DNA of 18,074 nt from Acidimicrobiaceae bacterium (GCA_013044365.1 JABEUP010000099.1:1-18074), one strand, 5' to 3'; positions 7,450 to 15,241 are shown, numbered from the stretch's first letter. The notes: generated by a model not told the origin, from the sequence alone. Translations and numbers: made by a program.

Positions 7450-8051
7450 ATTGTCTCCTTTAATAAAGGACTAAGAACCACAGCATTCTCTGCGAGAAGC
7501 TTCCAGCAGACTTGATTCCGAGTGAACTCACGGCTTATCCGCGGTCAATTTGATACCCGCATAAATCTGGCTACTGAAAATAACCACTGAGTGCTCGGAA
7601 CCGTCTCACTAGCTGATGGCCGAAGTGTTACTAGGTTAGAAATCGCCAATTCCGACGAATGCGTTACAAATTTCTCACGTTTCCACCAAAACAGTCCCAT
7701 GAGCAGGCACTGCGACAGCTTACGAAATGTTCGGCGCATCCCAACTGGATCTTGACGCTTACTAAGTACTCCTGTGTTACAGGCGCGGGGTTAAATTCTC
7801 CACAAACAGAGTGTGACTGGTTAAGGTCTGTATTCTTAGAGGATAAGCCCGAGGCCTATGGACATTTGCAATTCGAATAATGTCTATCACCGGGGTTTTA
7901 CGCGATGGCGCGAATTTGGCAAACTTGAAGCACGAAACAAGCAACGTTGTCCAGTATCTTTGGCCCAGTTCCTCCACAATACGGCGGCGAATGAGTCGTA
8001 TCGACTCTTTGTGAAATCCGGCAGCTCAGCCGAAGACTCTGGAGAAATGCG
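7450..8051. other. 602-bp stretch without a convincing gene
   Basis: Except for the ribosome site at its left end, nothing certain is seen. Several frames of 60-75 codons exist on both strands (for example 7659-7880 plus and 7777-7977 minus), but none has a recognisable motif, ribosome site or consistent composition, and they overlap one another. The right part must hold the transcript end of the exporter operon that stops at 8052. The stretch may be decayed coding sequence or plain spacer. No tRNA-like arm, mobile element or long inverted repeat was found. Confidence 0.5.
7456..7470 (-). promoter_or_regulatory. Palindrome covering the ribosome site of the Thr-rich gene
   Basis: TCCTTTA (7456-7462) and TAAAGGA (7464-7470) are a perfect inverted repeat around a single A. 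Read on the minus strand, the gene-proximal arm contains the Shine-Dalgarno sequence AAAGGAG, six bases before the ATG. A 1-nt loop cannot form a normal hairpin, so this may be an operator or chance; the position on the ribosome site is the point of interest. Confidence 0.35.
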
Positions 8052-8858
8052 TTAGAGACTCTTGCGAAATTTTCTGGCTGCTACGGGAGCCAGAACGATC
8101 AGGAGACCAATGGACCAAATGAGAGACTTTATAACGTAACCAGAAGTTGGTCCGCCGTTTGATAGCGCTCTCATTGCATCCACAAGAATAGAAAATGGTT
8201 GATTGTTCGCAAAAGCTTGTAGCCACCCTGGCATTGATTGAACTGGTACAAACGCTGAAGAGGCAAAGGTCAACGGGAACAGCAAGGGGAAAGACATCAC
8301 CTGCGCGGTCTCGGTATTTGGTGCGAGAAGTCCAATAATCGAAAACCCCCAAGACAGCGCGTACGCAAACAACAAGATAAGGAGCAGCCCGCAGATGAAC
8401 GCGGGAATTCCGGCATGAATTCGAAATCCTACCAATACCCCAACTACCGTAATAAGAATCAGTACCCCCACATTCCTAATCAAATCCGCTGTTGTCCGGC
8501 CAGCCAGTACAGCCGACCTGGCCATCGGCAGTGAGCGAAATCTCTCGATAAATCCCTTTTGCAGATCCTCCGCCAAGCCAATCGCAGTTCCGATCGAGCC
8601 AAAAGCTACTGTTTGAAGAAAAATCCCCGGCATCAGGAAATCCACATACGAATGTCCCGGAACTTTAATCGCTCCACCAAAAACATACCGGAATAATAGA
8701 ACGAACATTATTGGCTGCACGCTGGAGAAAAATAGTGATTGGGGTATGCGGACCAATGCGATAATGTTACGCTCGGTCACAACCAACATATCGGAAATGA
8801 ACCTCGAAAGGCCTCGTTGCACTGCCATTTCAGAGTGGGTAATCACGGTAGTCGTCAT
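8052..8858 (-). CDS. ABC-2 type exporter permease, DrrB-like
   Basis: 268 residues, the membrane half of an exporter with the ATPase encoded immediately upstream. The N-terminal cytoplasmic stretch ends in the amphipathic segment ERNIIALVRIPQ, followed by FFSSVQPIMFVLLFRYVFGGAI (about 42-64, first helix). YVDFLMPGIFLQTVAFGS (about 71-88) is characteristic of the daunorubicin-resistance DrrB branch of ABC-2 permeases. Further hydrophobic segments at about 106-125 and 132-155, then 165-195 and 235-258, give the expected six helices. The start ATG overlaps the ATPase stop as ATGA and has AAGAAGGGG upstream, so the two proteins are translationally coupled. Together they would export a hydrophobic compound, lipid or antibiotic; the cargo cannot be told, and no biosynthetic genes lie alongside. 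Confidence 0.93.
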   Translation of the reverse strand: MTTTVITHSEMAVQRGLSRFISDMLVVTERNIIALVRIPQSLFFSSVQPIMFVLLFRYVFGGAIKVPGHSYVDFLMPGIFLQTVAFGSIGTAIGLAEDLQKGFIERFRSLPMARSAVLAGRTTADLIRNVGVLILITVVGVLVGFRIHAGIPAFICGLLLILLFAYALSWGFSIIGLLAPNTETAQVMSFPLLFPLTFASSAFVPVQSMPGWLQAFANNQPFSILVDAMRALSNGGPTSGYVIKSLIWSIGLLIVLAPVAARKFRKSL

Positions 8859-9820
8859 TTGCTGACCCCTTCTTGAGGTTCTTCGGCCATATGACCTGTA
8901 AGTGTCAGAAACACATCATCCAAACTGGGTTCACGTAAATTAAGACGATGCGGCATAAGATCCGCCGCCTCCATCATCTCCAGCAATTCCCGAACCTGCG
9001 ACGGACCATGCTCCAATGGGAGTTCCACGCTGGCTCCGACGAGTCTTGCCTGTTTACCTGTCTTTTCGACCAACAGCTGGCTAACTCGACTGGCTGCGTC
9101 ATTATTGGCCATTTCAAGATCGATTACAGTAGACCCCAGTGTTGCCTTAAGTTCACCTGGTGTTCCATGCGCGATAACCTTGCCATGGTCGACTACGGCC
9201 AGCACTTTCGCCAATCTATCTGCTTCCTCTAAGTATTGAGTGGTCAACAGTACCGTGGTACCTTCGTTTACAAGCTCTTCAATAACACCCCAAAGAGCTT
9301 GCCTGGAGTAGGGATCAAGTCCCGAAGTCGGCTCGTCTAAAAACAGAACGGCCGGTTTGTGGAGTAGGGCTGCAGCAAGATCGAGCCGGCGACGCATGCC
9401 TCCAGAATAAGTTTTTGCTATTCTCTTTGCAGCATCCGCGAGTTCGAAAAGCTCCAGAAGCTCAGCGGCCCGTTCAATTGCGCTTTTTCGACCAAGCCGG
9501 GTCAGCTGACCGATCATTCTCAGATTCTCAAGACCTGTCAGGTTTTCGTCAACCGCAGCGAACTGACCTGCCAATCCGATGTTCGCGCGCACAGCTTCTG
9601 CATCAGTCACCACATCATGACCCAGCACTGACGCCTTGCCGCTATCGGGAAGAAAAACTGTTGTCAAAATTCGCACGACAGTCGTTTTACCGGCACCGTT
9701 CGGACCCAACAACCCAAAAACGGTTCCGGCCTCCACTTCCAGACTCAAACCGTCAACGGCCCGAATTCCACCTTTAAAGACTTTCACTAATTCGTCTGCT
9801 TCAATTGCGATGCTCACCAC
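8855..9820 (-). CDS. ABC exporter ATPase, DrrA-like
   Basis: 321-residue nucleotide-binding protein. Walker A is GPNGAGKTT (39-47), the Q-loop is in GLAGQFAAVDENLTG (82-96; Gln86), the ABC signature is YSGGM (138-142), Walker B is VLFLDEP (158-164) and the D-loop is SGLD (166-169). The switch position reads TTQYLEEAD (193-201): Gln in place of the usual His, a normal trait of the DrrA branch. A C-terminal accessory domain (about 225-321, DUF4162-like) ends in LREPSLDDVFLTLTGH, again typical of DrrA. Two consecutive GTG codons begin the frame; the AGGAGG directly upstream suits the second (complement of 9815-9817) slightly better than the first. It forms an operon with the permease at 8052-8858. 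Likely role: energising export of a drug-like or lipid molecule from the cytoplasmic side. Confidence 0.95.
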   Translation of the reverse strand: MVSIAIEADELVKVFKGGIRAVDGLSLEVEAGTVFGLLGPNGAGKTTVVRILTTVFLPDSGKASVLGHDVVTDAEAVRANIGLAGQFAAVDENLTGLENLRMIGQLTRLGRKSAIERAAELLELFELADAAKRIAKTYSGGMRRRLDLAAALLHKPAVLFLDEPTSGLDPYSRQALWGVIEELVNEGTTVLLTTQYLEEADRLAKVLAVVDHGKVIAHGTPGELKATLGSTVIDLEMANNDAASRVSQLLVEKTGKQARLVGASVELPLEHGPSQVRELLEMMEAADLMPHRLNLREPSLDDVFLTLTGHMAEEPQEGVSK

Positions 9821-10289
9821 ACCTCCTCTTTACAAACTTCGGGCAACGAGATCTGCTGTTCAAATTGCTGTAAATTCTGTCTCATTTCGGTTCGCCGGGG
9901 CCTCGCCAACATTTCCCAGCCACAGATCACCTTACTAACTGCACCTTTAACGCTTAGCAACCAACAATTGTACTTAATTACTTCTCCGGCAAAAATCTTG
10001 GGGTCATCTTTGGCTTTAGCAATTCAACACTGCTAACCCGCAGGTCCCAATATTGAAATGCGGTATTGATTGGAACAAATGAAATCCTCTACGTCAGAAT
10101 GCCGAAGATCCACGATTAGCTTCGGAGTCCCATGGACACCCGAATCCGATTGGAAAACTTATCATTGGAATCCGAAGTTATTTGTTTTCGAACTCATTTG
10201 CAACATTGAAAGATACCGCAGGTCACAGTTAACTTAGCAGAAGATAATTATTTGTTGCGGGGTTTCTATCCGGCCCGGGTTAAGCAGAC
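9821..10289. other. 469-bp spacer upstream of the exporter operon
   Basis: This A+T-rich spacer between two minus-strand units should hold the exporter promoter and the transcript end of the deacetylase gene. No protein was recognised. One imperfect inverted repeat is visible: CTTCGGAGTCC (10120-10130) against GGAATCCGAAG (10167-10177), 10 of 11 pairs, 36 nt apart. GAATCCGA also occurs twice directly (10142-10149 and 10168-10175). No promoter pair with good spacing could be fixed by eye. Confidence 0.45.
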
Positions 10290-11177
10290 CTAAAGGCGAG
10301 ACTGACGGAACCGTTCCGCGATCTCAGCACCAGTGGCCCACCAGATGCCTTCATGGTCCCACAGATACTCAAGAGCTCCCCGTAGCGCCTTGACCCGGTA
10401 TGGAAGCCCGGTCATATAAGGGTGCACCGCGATCACCATTGCGGTAGGAGATAATGCGCTGTCTCTGTAGAGTTCATCAAAGTTGGATATGATCAGGTCT
10501 CTGAATCCTTCCGGGCTGAGAGCGGCCCGGCCGTACGCCCCTTTGTCATTTATCTCCATAGAGTAGGGTACCGATATAATTTGAGATCCGGCCACCGGTA
10601 TCTCAAATGGACGGTCGTCCGCGACAAAATCGGCCAGATAGCCAATCCCGGCTCTGGAGAGTTCGCCGAGTGTGTACTCGCTCTGCTGCAGCCCGGGGCT
10701 GAGCCAGCCAACCGGCTTCTGTCCCCAAGTTTGTTCCACATCAGAAATGACGGCTTTGATAATCTCTCTTTCTTCTTCGGGGGTGTAAGTGTGCATTTTC
10801 CTGTTGTTGTAGTCCCCGTGTCCCATCATGTCCCAGCCCCGGTCGGCACACTCTTTCATCCAGTGGGGAAAGTTGCGGGCAAAAGCGGCGTTCACCGCTC
10901 CTGTACCTCTTATCCCAAAGTGGTCAAGCTCGGCAAAGATGCGCGGCATGCCAGCGCGGTTGCCGTATTCACGGACGGCGTATTCTCTGTAGTCGGGGAC
11001 TGACTCGCCGCCATCGATGGGGTAATGCAGATCAAAATCCTCGATGTTGACCACAACCCACACAGCTACCCTGGCGGAATTGGGAAGGGTCCAGTTGGTG
11101 TTGACTTGGCCCCTGGAGCTTTTGAGCGCCTCTGAGGTTTCAGGATGCAGTGACAACCGCGGTTTCAGATCAGACAT
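10290..11177 (-). CDS. PuuE/NodB-type (CE4) deacetylase-family hydrolase
   Basis: 295-residue protein of the polysaccharide-deacetylase fold, in the sub-branch that includes PuuE allantoinases rather than true sugar deacetylases. Visible landmarks are VVVNIEDFDLHYP (41-53; Asp47 at the NodB motif-1 position), MGHGDYNNR (118-126), GWLSPGLQQSEYTLGEL (157-173), DFVADDRPF (183-191), VPYSMEINDKG (203-213) and VIAVHPYMTGLPYR (248-261). Classical enzymes bind metal through His-x3-His; here the second position is Asn124 (HGDYN), as in the PuuE branch. Substrates of this branch are small cyclic amides or N-acyl compounds, so hydrolysis of a C-N bond in a small molecule is more likely than wall deacetylation. 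There is no signal peptide, so it acts in the cytoplasm. It overlaps the amidohydrolase gene by 8 bp and has GGAGG upstream, so the two are coupled. Confidence 0.88.
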   Translation of the reverse strand: MSDLKPRLSLHPETSEALKSSRGQVNTNWTLPNSARVAVWVVVNIEDFDLHYPIDGGESVPDYREYAVREYGNRAGMPRIFAELDHFGIRGTGAVNAAFARNFPHWMKECADRGWDMMGHGDYNNRKMHTYTPEEEREIIKAVISDVEQTWGQKPVGWLSPGLQQSEYTLGELSRAGIGYLADFVADDRPFEIPVAGSQIISVPYSMEINDKGAYGRAALSPEGFRDLIISNFDELYRDSALSPTAMVIAVHPYMTGLPYRVKALRGALEYLWDHEGIWWATGAEIAERFRQSRL

Positions 11178-11865
11178 CCAAATCCTCCAAAGCTATGACG
11201 TCAGCGTACTTGTGATGCAGGTCGAACAGGCTGATCTTGTGGCTTAGAAGATGGCGGTCGAAAACGCAGTCCTCAACCACAACCACATGAAAGCCGTAGG
11301 CGAAGCCGTCAACGGCTGAGGATCTCACGCATCCGCTCGTGCTTTCACCGCAGACGACGACGGTGTCAATCGAGCAGGTCTGAAGATAGTCTGCCAAACC
11401 GGTATCAAAAAAGGCGCTGGCACGGCCCTTGTATATGATGCGGTCCTCCGGCTGAACCCCGAAATACTCATCTATGGTAAAGTCGTTTCTCAGCTGGTCG
11501 ATTGAAAGATCGCTCTCGTCGCGGTTGGTGGCCCTGCGGCTTTCATCTTCAGGGGCCAAAAGTCTGTCAGAGGTGGTCTGGATGATCGGCCAGCCAGATT
11601 TCCTGGCCAAGTCCAACAGCCTCTTTATCTTGGGCCTCGCCTCCCATGCGTATGGGCCGCACGATTTGGGGTTCTCTTTTATGGCTTCGAGCAAAGACAT
11701 CGGTCCAGAGGGGAAGACACTTTCATATAAGTCAATGGCCAAAAGGGCGGCCCTGCCTTTTATGCCAACTTCCCTAATGTAAGGACGGTAGACTTCAAGA
11801 GTTTCCTCACTTATGACATCACGCCAGCAATGATCTTCGAAAGACTTTACCAAAGACAAATCCAT
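11170..11865 (-). CDS. Isochorismatase-fold (cysteine hydrolase) amidohydrolase, N-carbamoylsarcosine-amidase-like
   Basis: 231-residue cysteine hydrolase. The catalytic triad of the fold is visible: Asp45 in ALLAIDLYE (40-48), Lys146 in IIYKGRASAF (143-152) and Cys179 in VVCGESTSGCVRSSAVDG (170-187). The CVRSSAVD context and the N-terminal extension ahead of the first strand (1-37) resemble N-carbamoylsarcosine amidohydrolases and ureidoacrylate hydrolases more than true isochorismatases. Expected chemistry is hydrolysis of an amide or carbamoyl group with release of ammonia (family knowledge); the actual substrate is unknown. The ATG has AAGGTGG nine bases upstream. It is the first gene of the leftward two-gene unit, overlapping the deacetylase by 8 bp, and faces the rightward transporter operon across a 513-bp shared regulatory region. 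This fits consecutive steps on an imported compound. Confidence 0.9.
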   Translation of the reverse strand: MDLSLVKSFEDHCWRDVISEETLEVYRPYIREVGIKGRAALLAIDLYESVFPSGPMSLLEAIKENPKSCGPYAWEARPKIKRLLDLARKSGWPIIQTTSDRLLAPEDESRRATNRDESDLSIDQLRNDFTIDEYFGVQPEDRIIYKGRASAFFDTGLADYLQTCSIDTVVVCGESTSGCVRSSAVDGFAYGFHVVVVEDCVFDRHLLSHKISLFDLHHKYADVIALEDLDV

Positions 11866-12258
11866 TTCAGCTCGCCACCTTCTGATAGGAGCGCCAAAAA
11901 ACTATGATGCCGCAAATTAAATACATCGCTTTTGCCCCCAAAACGTAATTGACATACTCATTGAACTCTGGACTTTCCTTTAACGCAATAGGCCTCTACG
12001 ATTTTTCCGGAGAATTATCGAGCTACTATTCAGAACCAACTGCTCGACATAATCTAAATCTGCCCAAGACAGATCGTCAGCTCAACTAACAGCTGCGGGG
12101 AAATTCGGGTTCGCTTCAATGCGCTTAACCGCCGATGGTCCAAGTTATCTACATCAATAAACGTTAGATCGACTCCCTAACCCCAAAATAGTTCATTAAA
12201 GCAAGGGACAGACGCGCTAAATATCTGCAAAGTAATGGGGAGATTTACTCCAGATGGG

Positions 12259-12287
12259 TTGACATTCTACCTGCCGAGATCTATGCT
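12259..12287 (+). promoter_or_regulatory. Promoter of the importer operon (housekeeping sigma type)
   Basis: TTGACA (12259-12264), a 17-bp spacer and TATGCT (12282-12287) form a near-consensus vegetative promoter. Transcription would begin near 12294, leaving a leader of about 85 nt before the TTG start. The motif CCAGATGG ends one base before the -35 box, a usual place for an activator, while the pair at 12315-12353 lies in the transcribed leader. Confidence 0.65.
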
Positions 12288-12314
12288 CAACTCTCAAAAG
12301 TGGAATGGCGTTCC

Positions 12315-12353
12315 ATCTGGTCTCTTCAAACATCTGCACTGAGCGGACCAGAT
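12315..12353 (+). repeat. 8-bp inverted repeat in the leader of the importer operon
   Basis: ATCTGGTC (12315-12322) and GACCAGAT (12346-12353) are perfect complements 23 bp apart, 25 bp before the permease start. TGGAA (12301-12305) and TTCCA (12311-12315) form a further short inverted repeat just upstream. It may be a repressor site or a hairpin in the mRNA leader. Confidence 0.5.
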
Positions 12354-12378
12354 TCGTGGCTTAGAGGGGAGTCGCGCC

Positions 12379-13251
12379 TTGGACGATGTGAAAATGACAG
12401 TACCTTCACAAAGCTCATCTCACGTCGAGCCAGCTCCCGGGGTGGTAATTGGAAAGCTGCCTGCACGCAAGCCCTCTAACGGCAGAGGCATGCATAGAAA
12501 ATCATCGATCACTATTTCGACCCTTTCCATCGTGGTCGGTATCGCCCTCTGGCAAATAATTGGCCAATTTCTGGTCGGAAATTCACTATTCCTGGCAACA
12601 CCATGGCAGACTCTTTCCGGAATCAGGGACATGTGGACATCTGGAGGTCTCCGCGAGGACCTGTTGGTGAGCGGCGAGGAGTTTATATTCGGCTTTTTGA
12701 TCGGTTCTGCTGCTGGAATAGCAGTAGGTGCGGTTATCGCAAAAAACAGGGTATCCAAGCGAATCCTGACCCCTTATATCTCGGGATTCTATGCAACCCC
12801 AATTATTGCCCTCGCGCCAATCCTCATCCTCTGGTTTGGACTCGGAATCTGGTCAAAGGTGGTCGTCGTTATCAGCCTTGTCATCTTTCCGCAAATAATC
12901 AATACTGAGGCTGGTATCCGCACCACCGAGGAGACGCTCCGAGATGTAGCACGATCATACGGGGGCTCAACTATCGAAGTATTCCGCAAGGTGGAGCTCT
13001 GGTGGAGTCTTCCTTACATTCTCGCCGGTCTGCGCCTCGGTGTCGGCCGGGCTCTTATTGGCGTGGTCGTCGGAGAGTTATTCGGAGCAAGAGCCGGACT
13101 GGGGTTTGCCATTAACAATGCTCAGTCCGAATTCAATATGCCCGAGCTGTTCGCCGGCGTTGCCATCTTTGCCGTCTCGGGTATTGTTTTCACCTATCTT
13201 TTGACCGTGCTAGAGAGGGTTCTGGCTCCATGGGCAGCAAATCGTCCGTAA
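12379..13251 (+). CDS. ABC importer permease, SsuC/TauC/ThiX-like
   Basis: 290-residue inner-membrane component of a nitrate/sulfonate/taurine-type (or THI5-type) importer. A cytoplasmic tail (1-43) precedes a first helix at about 46-63. LATPWQTL (72-79) is the usual loop of this family, and EEFIFGFLIGSAAGIAVGAVI (100-120) begins the BPD_transp_1 domain. The coupling EAA-type loop is ETLRDVARSYGGSTIEVFRKVELWWSLPYILAGLRLGVGRALIG (185-228, key GGS and LPYI), which contacts the ATPase. GVVVGELFGARAGLGF (228-243) is also characteristic. The best start is TTG at 12379, because AGAGGGGAG (12363-12371) lies at good distance; ATG at 12394 is an alternative but too far from it. The ATPase begins 16 bp downstream and the lipoprotein follows. 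Substrates of the family include sulfonates, thiamine pyrimidines and hydroxymethylpyrimidine; here the neighbouring hydrolases suggest a small nitrogen compound. Confidence 0.92.
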   Translation: MDDVKMTVPSQSSSHVEPAPGVVIGKLPARKPSNGRGMHRKSSITISTLSIVVGIALWQIIGQFLVGNSLFLATPWQTLSGIRDMWTSGGLREDLLVSGEEFIFGFLIGSAAGIAVGAVIAKNRVSKRILTPYISGFYATPIIALAPILILWFGLGIWSKVVVVISLVIFPQIINTEAGIRTTEETLRDVARSYGGSTIEVFRKVELWWSLPYILAGLRLGVGRALIGVVVGELFGARAGLGFAINNAQSEFNMPELFAGVAIFAVSGIVFTYLLTVLERVLAPWAANRP

Positions 13252-13267
13252 TTTACATAGGGGGTTG

Positions 13268-14038
13268 ATGGTTGTGAGGGGCGTCTCTGTCCAGAGTATA
13301 ACTAAGTCGTTCGGTGACGGCTTGGTGCTTCGCGACATCAGTTTCACAGCAGGCGCGGGAGAATTCGTCACCATTGTCGGGCCCAGCGGATGTGGTAAAA
13401 CCACGCTTCTCCGGATAATCGACGGCCTGGAAGAGGGTGACTCAGGTGAAGTACGAATTGGAGACCGGCTTGTATCCGGACCAGCGCGGGAGTGCGCATT
13501 CGTCTTCCAGGCCGACTCCCTGATGCCATGGCGCACAGTCTTTGATAACGCAAAGCTCGGTATGGAGCTGAGGAAAATGGATATACAAACCCACAAAGAC
13601 CGGCTTAAAGAGTTGCTGCAATTAGTCGGGCTTGGCGGATTCGAAAAGTACTATCCAAGACAGCTTTCGGGAGGGATGAGACAACGCGTAAATCTGGCCC
13701 GGGCCTTAGCAGTCGACCCTGACGTCTTGCTGATGGACGAGCCCTTTGCTGCCTTGGACGCCCAGACCCGTGAGATCATGCAGACCGAGCTGCTGCGGAT
13801 CTGGTCTGACCAGCGCAAGACGGTCGTATTTATTACCCACCAGTTGGACGAGGCTGTATACCTGGCAGACCGCGTGCTCGTAATGGGCAGAAAGCCAGGA
13901 GTCATTGCCGACGACATTACGGTACCGTTTTCCCGCCCGAGAGAGTTGTCGCTTAAGCGAACCGGGGAATTCGGACAACTGGTGGAAAGGATCTGGGGAA
14001 CCATTGAGGGAGTGATTCGAGAAACTGGGGGAATTTAG
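13268..14038 (+). CDS. ABC importer ATPase, SsuB/TauB-like
   Basis: About 256 residues. Counting from the ATG at 13268: Walker A GPSGCGKTT (38-46), Q-loop FVFQADSLMPWRTV (78-91), signature LSGGMRQRV (133-141), Walker B VLLMDEPFAALD (153-164) and switch FITHQLDEAVYLADRV (188-203; His191). FQxDxLMPW and PFAALDAQTRE are marks of the nitrate/sulfonate/taurine ATPase group. It powers the importer with the permease upstream and the lipoprotein downstream. Start choice is open: TTG at 13265 is too close to the GGGGG ribosome site (13260-13264), ATG at 13268 is 3 bases away and GTG at 13274 has the best spacing (9 bases). The difference is only two residues. Confidence 0.95.
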   Translation: MVVRGVSVQSITKSFGDGLVLRDISFTAGAGEFVTIVGPSGCGKTTLLRIIDGLEEGDSGEVRIGDRLVSGPARECAFVFQADSLMPWRTVFDNAKLGMELRKMDIQTHKDRLKELLQLVGLGGFEKYYPRQLSGGMRQRVNLARALAVDPDVLLMDEPFAALDAQTREIMQTELLRIWSDQRKTVVFITHQLDEAVYLADRVLVMGRKPGVIADDITVPFSRPRELSLKRTGEFGQLVERIWGTIEGVIRETGGI

Positions 14039-14060
14039 CTGATCGGTGGGCTTCTCAGGA

Positions 14061-14079
14061 CCCTGAAAAACATTCAGGG
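14061..14079 (+). repeat. Hairpin between importer ATPase and binding-protein genes
   Basis: CCCTGAA (14061-14067) pairs with TTCAGGG (14073-14079) around a 5-nt loop, AAACA. An alternative outer pairing exists between GGACC (14058-14062) and GGTCC (14091-14095). No U-tract follows. Such hairpins upstream of binding-protein genes often stabilise or partially separate that part of the mRNA; this role is inferred. Confidence 0.55.
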
Positions 14080-14125
14080 GCGCAAAGTCAGGTCCTTGTG
14101 GCCTGATTCGGGAGAGGAGAAAATT

Positions 14126-15211
14126 GTGATAGTCAACTTGGTTGTACGAAAACGGCGCAGAGCAGTTTCGTTGCCTATCGCGGGCTTCATGGCGCTGGGA
14201 CTCTTGCTCGCCGCCTGCGGAAGCAGTGGGAGCAGTTCGACCGCGACTACTTCGAGTCCGAACACGACTGCAGCGGGATCAACTACGACTGCGGTTCCCA
14301 ACCTGGGAACGGTGACATTCTCCCAGGTAGGGCCGGACGCAGGTAAGTGGCCAATCTACGCCGCGATTTCCCAGGGATTCTTCAAACAGGAAGGGATCTC
14401 GGTTTCTGTTTCCGTCAGCGGTAGCAGTCCAAGCGGGGTTCAGGAAGTGCTTGCAAATTCCGTTAACATAGCCGAAGTGGGTGACACTGACGCCATCTCT
14501 GGTGCGGCTGCCGGCGGTTCTGTCGTCCTGGTTGCCGGAGAGGAGAACGCTCCGCCATATGTGATAAACGTTCCCAAGAGTATAACTTCCATCGCTCAAT
14601 TGAAAGGAAAGAAAGTATCGGTAGCAGCACCCACGAATATAACCAAATTATATTGGAACGCGATTGCTACCGCCAACGGACTGAATCCTGCCGACGTGAC
14701 CTACCTATACTCACCCACTACCGGGGATAGATTTGCTGCCCTCAAGGGAGGAGTTGTCCAGGCGGCAATCTTGCTTCCGCCATTCAGCTTCGAAGCCGCG
14801 GCACAGGGTTACCCGGCAATCGCTTCGGCGGCAAAATACTTGCCTTACCCATTTACTGCTTTGGCAGTTAACCCAACTTGGGCCAGTGCGAATAGCGCCA
14901 AGCTTCTCGCATTTCTCAAGGGCTATCTTCTTGGCGTCAAGTGGCTCTACGATCCGGCAAATCAAGCGGCTGCAATCAGCCTGCTCGTAAGCGTGACCAA
15001 GACGACTCAGTCAGCAGCGACACAGTCTTACGACTTCTTCGTAAACCAGCTGAAGACATTCCCAACTAACGGATCGTTGTCAGATACGGAAATGGCTAAG
15101 GTCGCTCAAGCGATGGTCGGTCTTGGTGCCTTCAAACAAGCTCCTCCGACGAGCAAGTTTTTGGACACAAGCTACATAACCAAGGCGGCCCAACAGTTGG
15201 GCATCAGCTAA
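14126..15211 (+). CDS. Substrate-binding lipoprotein, SsuA/NMT1/THI5-like
   Basis: Extracytoplasmic receptor of the importer. From the GTG at 14126 (ribosome site GGAGAGGAGA, 14111-14120) the protein has 361 residues: basic MIVNLVVRKRRR, a hydrophobic core and the lipobox LLAACG with Cys31 as lipid anchor, then a Ser/Thr linker to about residue 65. The mature domain shows VTFSQVGPDAGKWPIYAAIS, QGFFKQEGI and a later SIAQLKGKKVSVAAP stretch, the usual pattern of NMT1/THI5-like and SsuA proteins (aromatic amines, sulfonates, pyrimidines). GDTDAISGAAAGG corresponds to the family's ligand-loop region. An upstream in-frame TTG at 14096 lacks a ribosome site and would put charged residues before the signal. 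The ligand is unknown. A long hairpin without U-tract follows the gene at 15242. Confidence 0.93.
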   Translation: MIVNLVVRKRRRAVSLPIAGFMALGLLLAACGSSGSSSTATTSSPNTTAAGSTTTAVPNLGTVTFSQVGPDAGKWPIYAAISQGFFKQEGISVSVSVSGSSPSGVQEVLANSVNIAEVGDTDAISGAAAGGSVVLVAGEENAPPYVINVPKSITSIAQLKGKKVSVAAPTNITKLYWNAIATANGLNPADVTYLYSPTTGDRFAALKGGVVQAAILLPPFSFEAAAQGYPAIASAAKYLPYPFTALAVNPTWASANSAKLLAFLKGYLLGVKWLYDPANQAAAISLLVSVTKTTQSAATQSYDFFVNQLKTFPTNGSLSDTEMAKVAQAMVGLGAFKQAPPTSKFLDTSYITKAAQQLGIS

Positions 15212-15241
15212 AAAAGGCCCCGCCATTCAACCAATGGAACT

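Larger units (their letters stand above)
11866..12378. promoter_or_regulatory. Divergent control region of the catabolic locus, with repeated ATCTG/CAGAT motifs
   Basis: This 513-bp A+T-rich stretch separates the leftward hydrolase pair from the rightward importer operon. ATCTG or its complement CAGAT occurs seven times: 12058, 12070, 12223, 12251, 12315, 12332 and 12349 (first base). About one would be expected by chance for a 5-mer on both strands in this length. Some are paired: ATCTG-N7-CAGAT at 12058-12074; CCAGATGG (12250-12257) against CCATCTGG (12313-12320); and ATCTGGTC (12315-12322) against GACCAGAT (12346-12353). They flank the promoter at 12259-12287. I infer a shared operator system; no regulator gene is in the window. 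Confidence 0.5.

Noticed and set aside
7659..8055. Short overlapping frames on both strands (7659-7880, 7777-7977, 7858-8055)
   Set aside because: They have no recognisable motif or ribosome site, overlap each other, and composition does not favour one frame. Treated as gene-free.
9193..9195. Gln instead of His at the switch position of the exporter ATPase as a loss-of-function change
   Set aside because: Gln at this position (TTQYLEEAD) is the normal state in the DrrA branch.
10581..11003. Plus-strand frame of 140 codons
   Set aside because: It is the shadow of the well-supported deacetylase gene on the minus strand.
13210..13596. Minus-strand frame of 128 codons
   Set aside because: It is antisense to the importer ATPase, whose Walker A and Q-loop are encoded on the plus strand.
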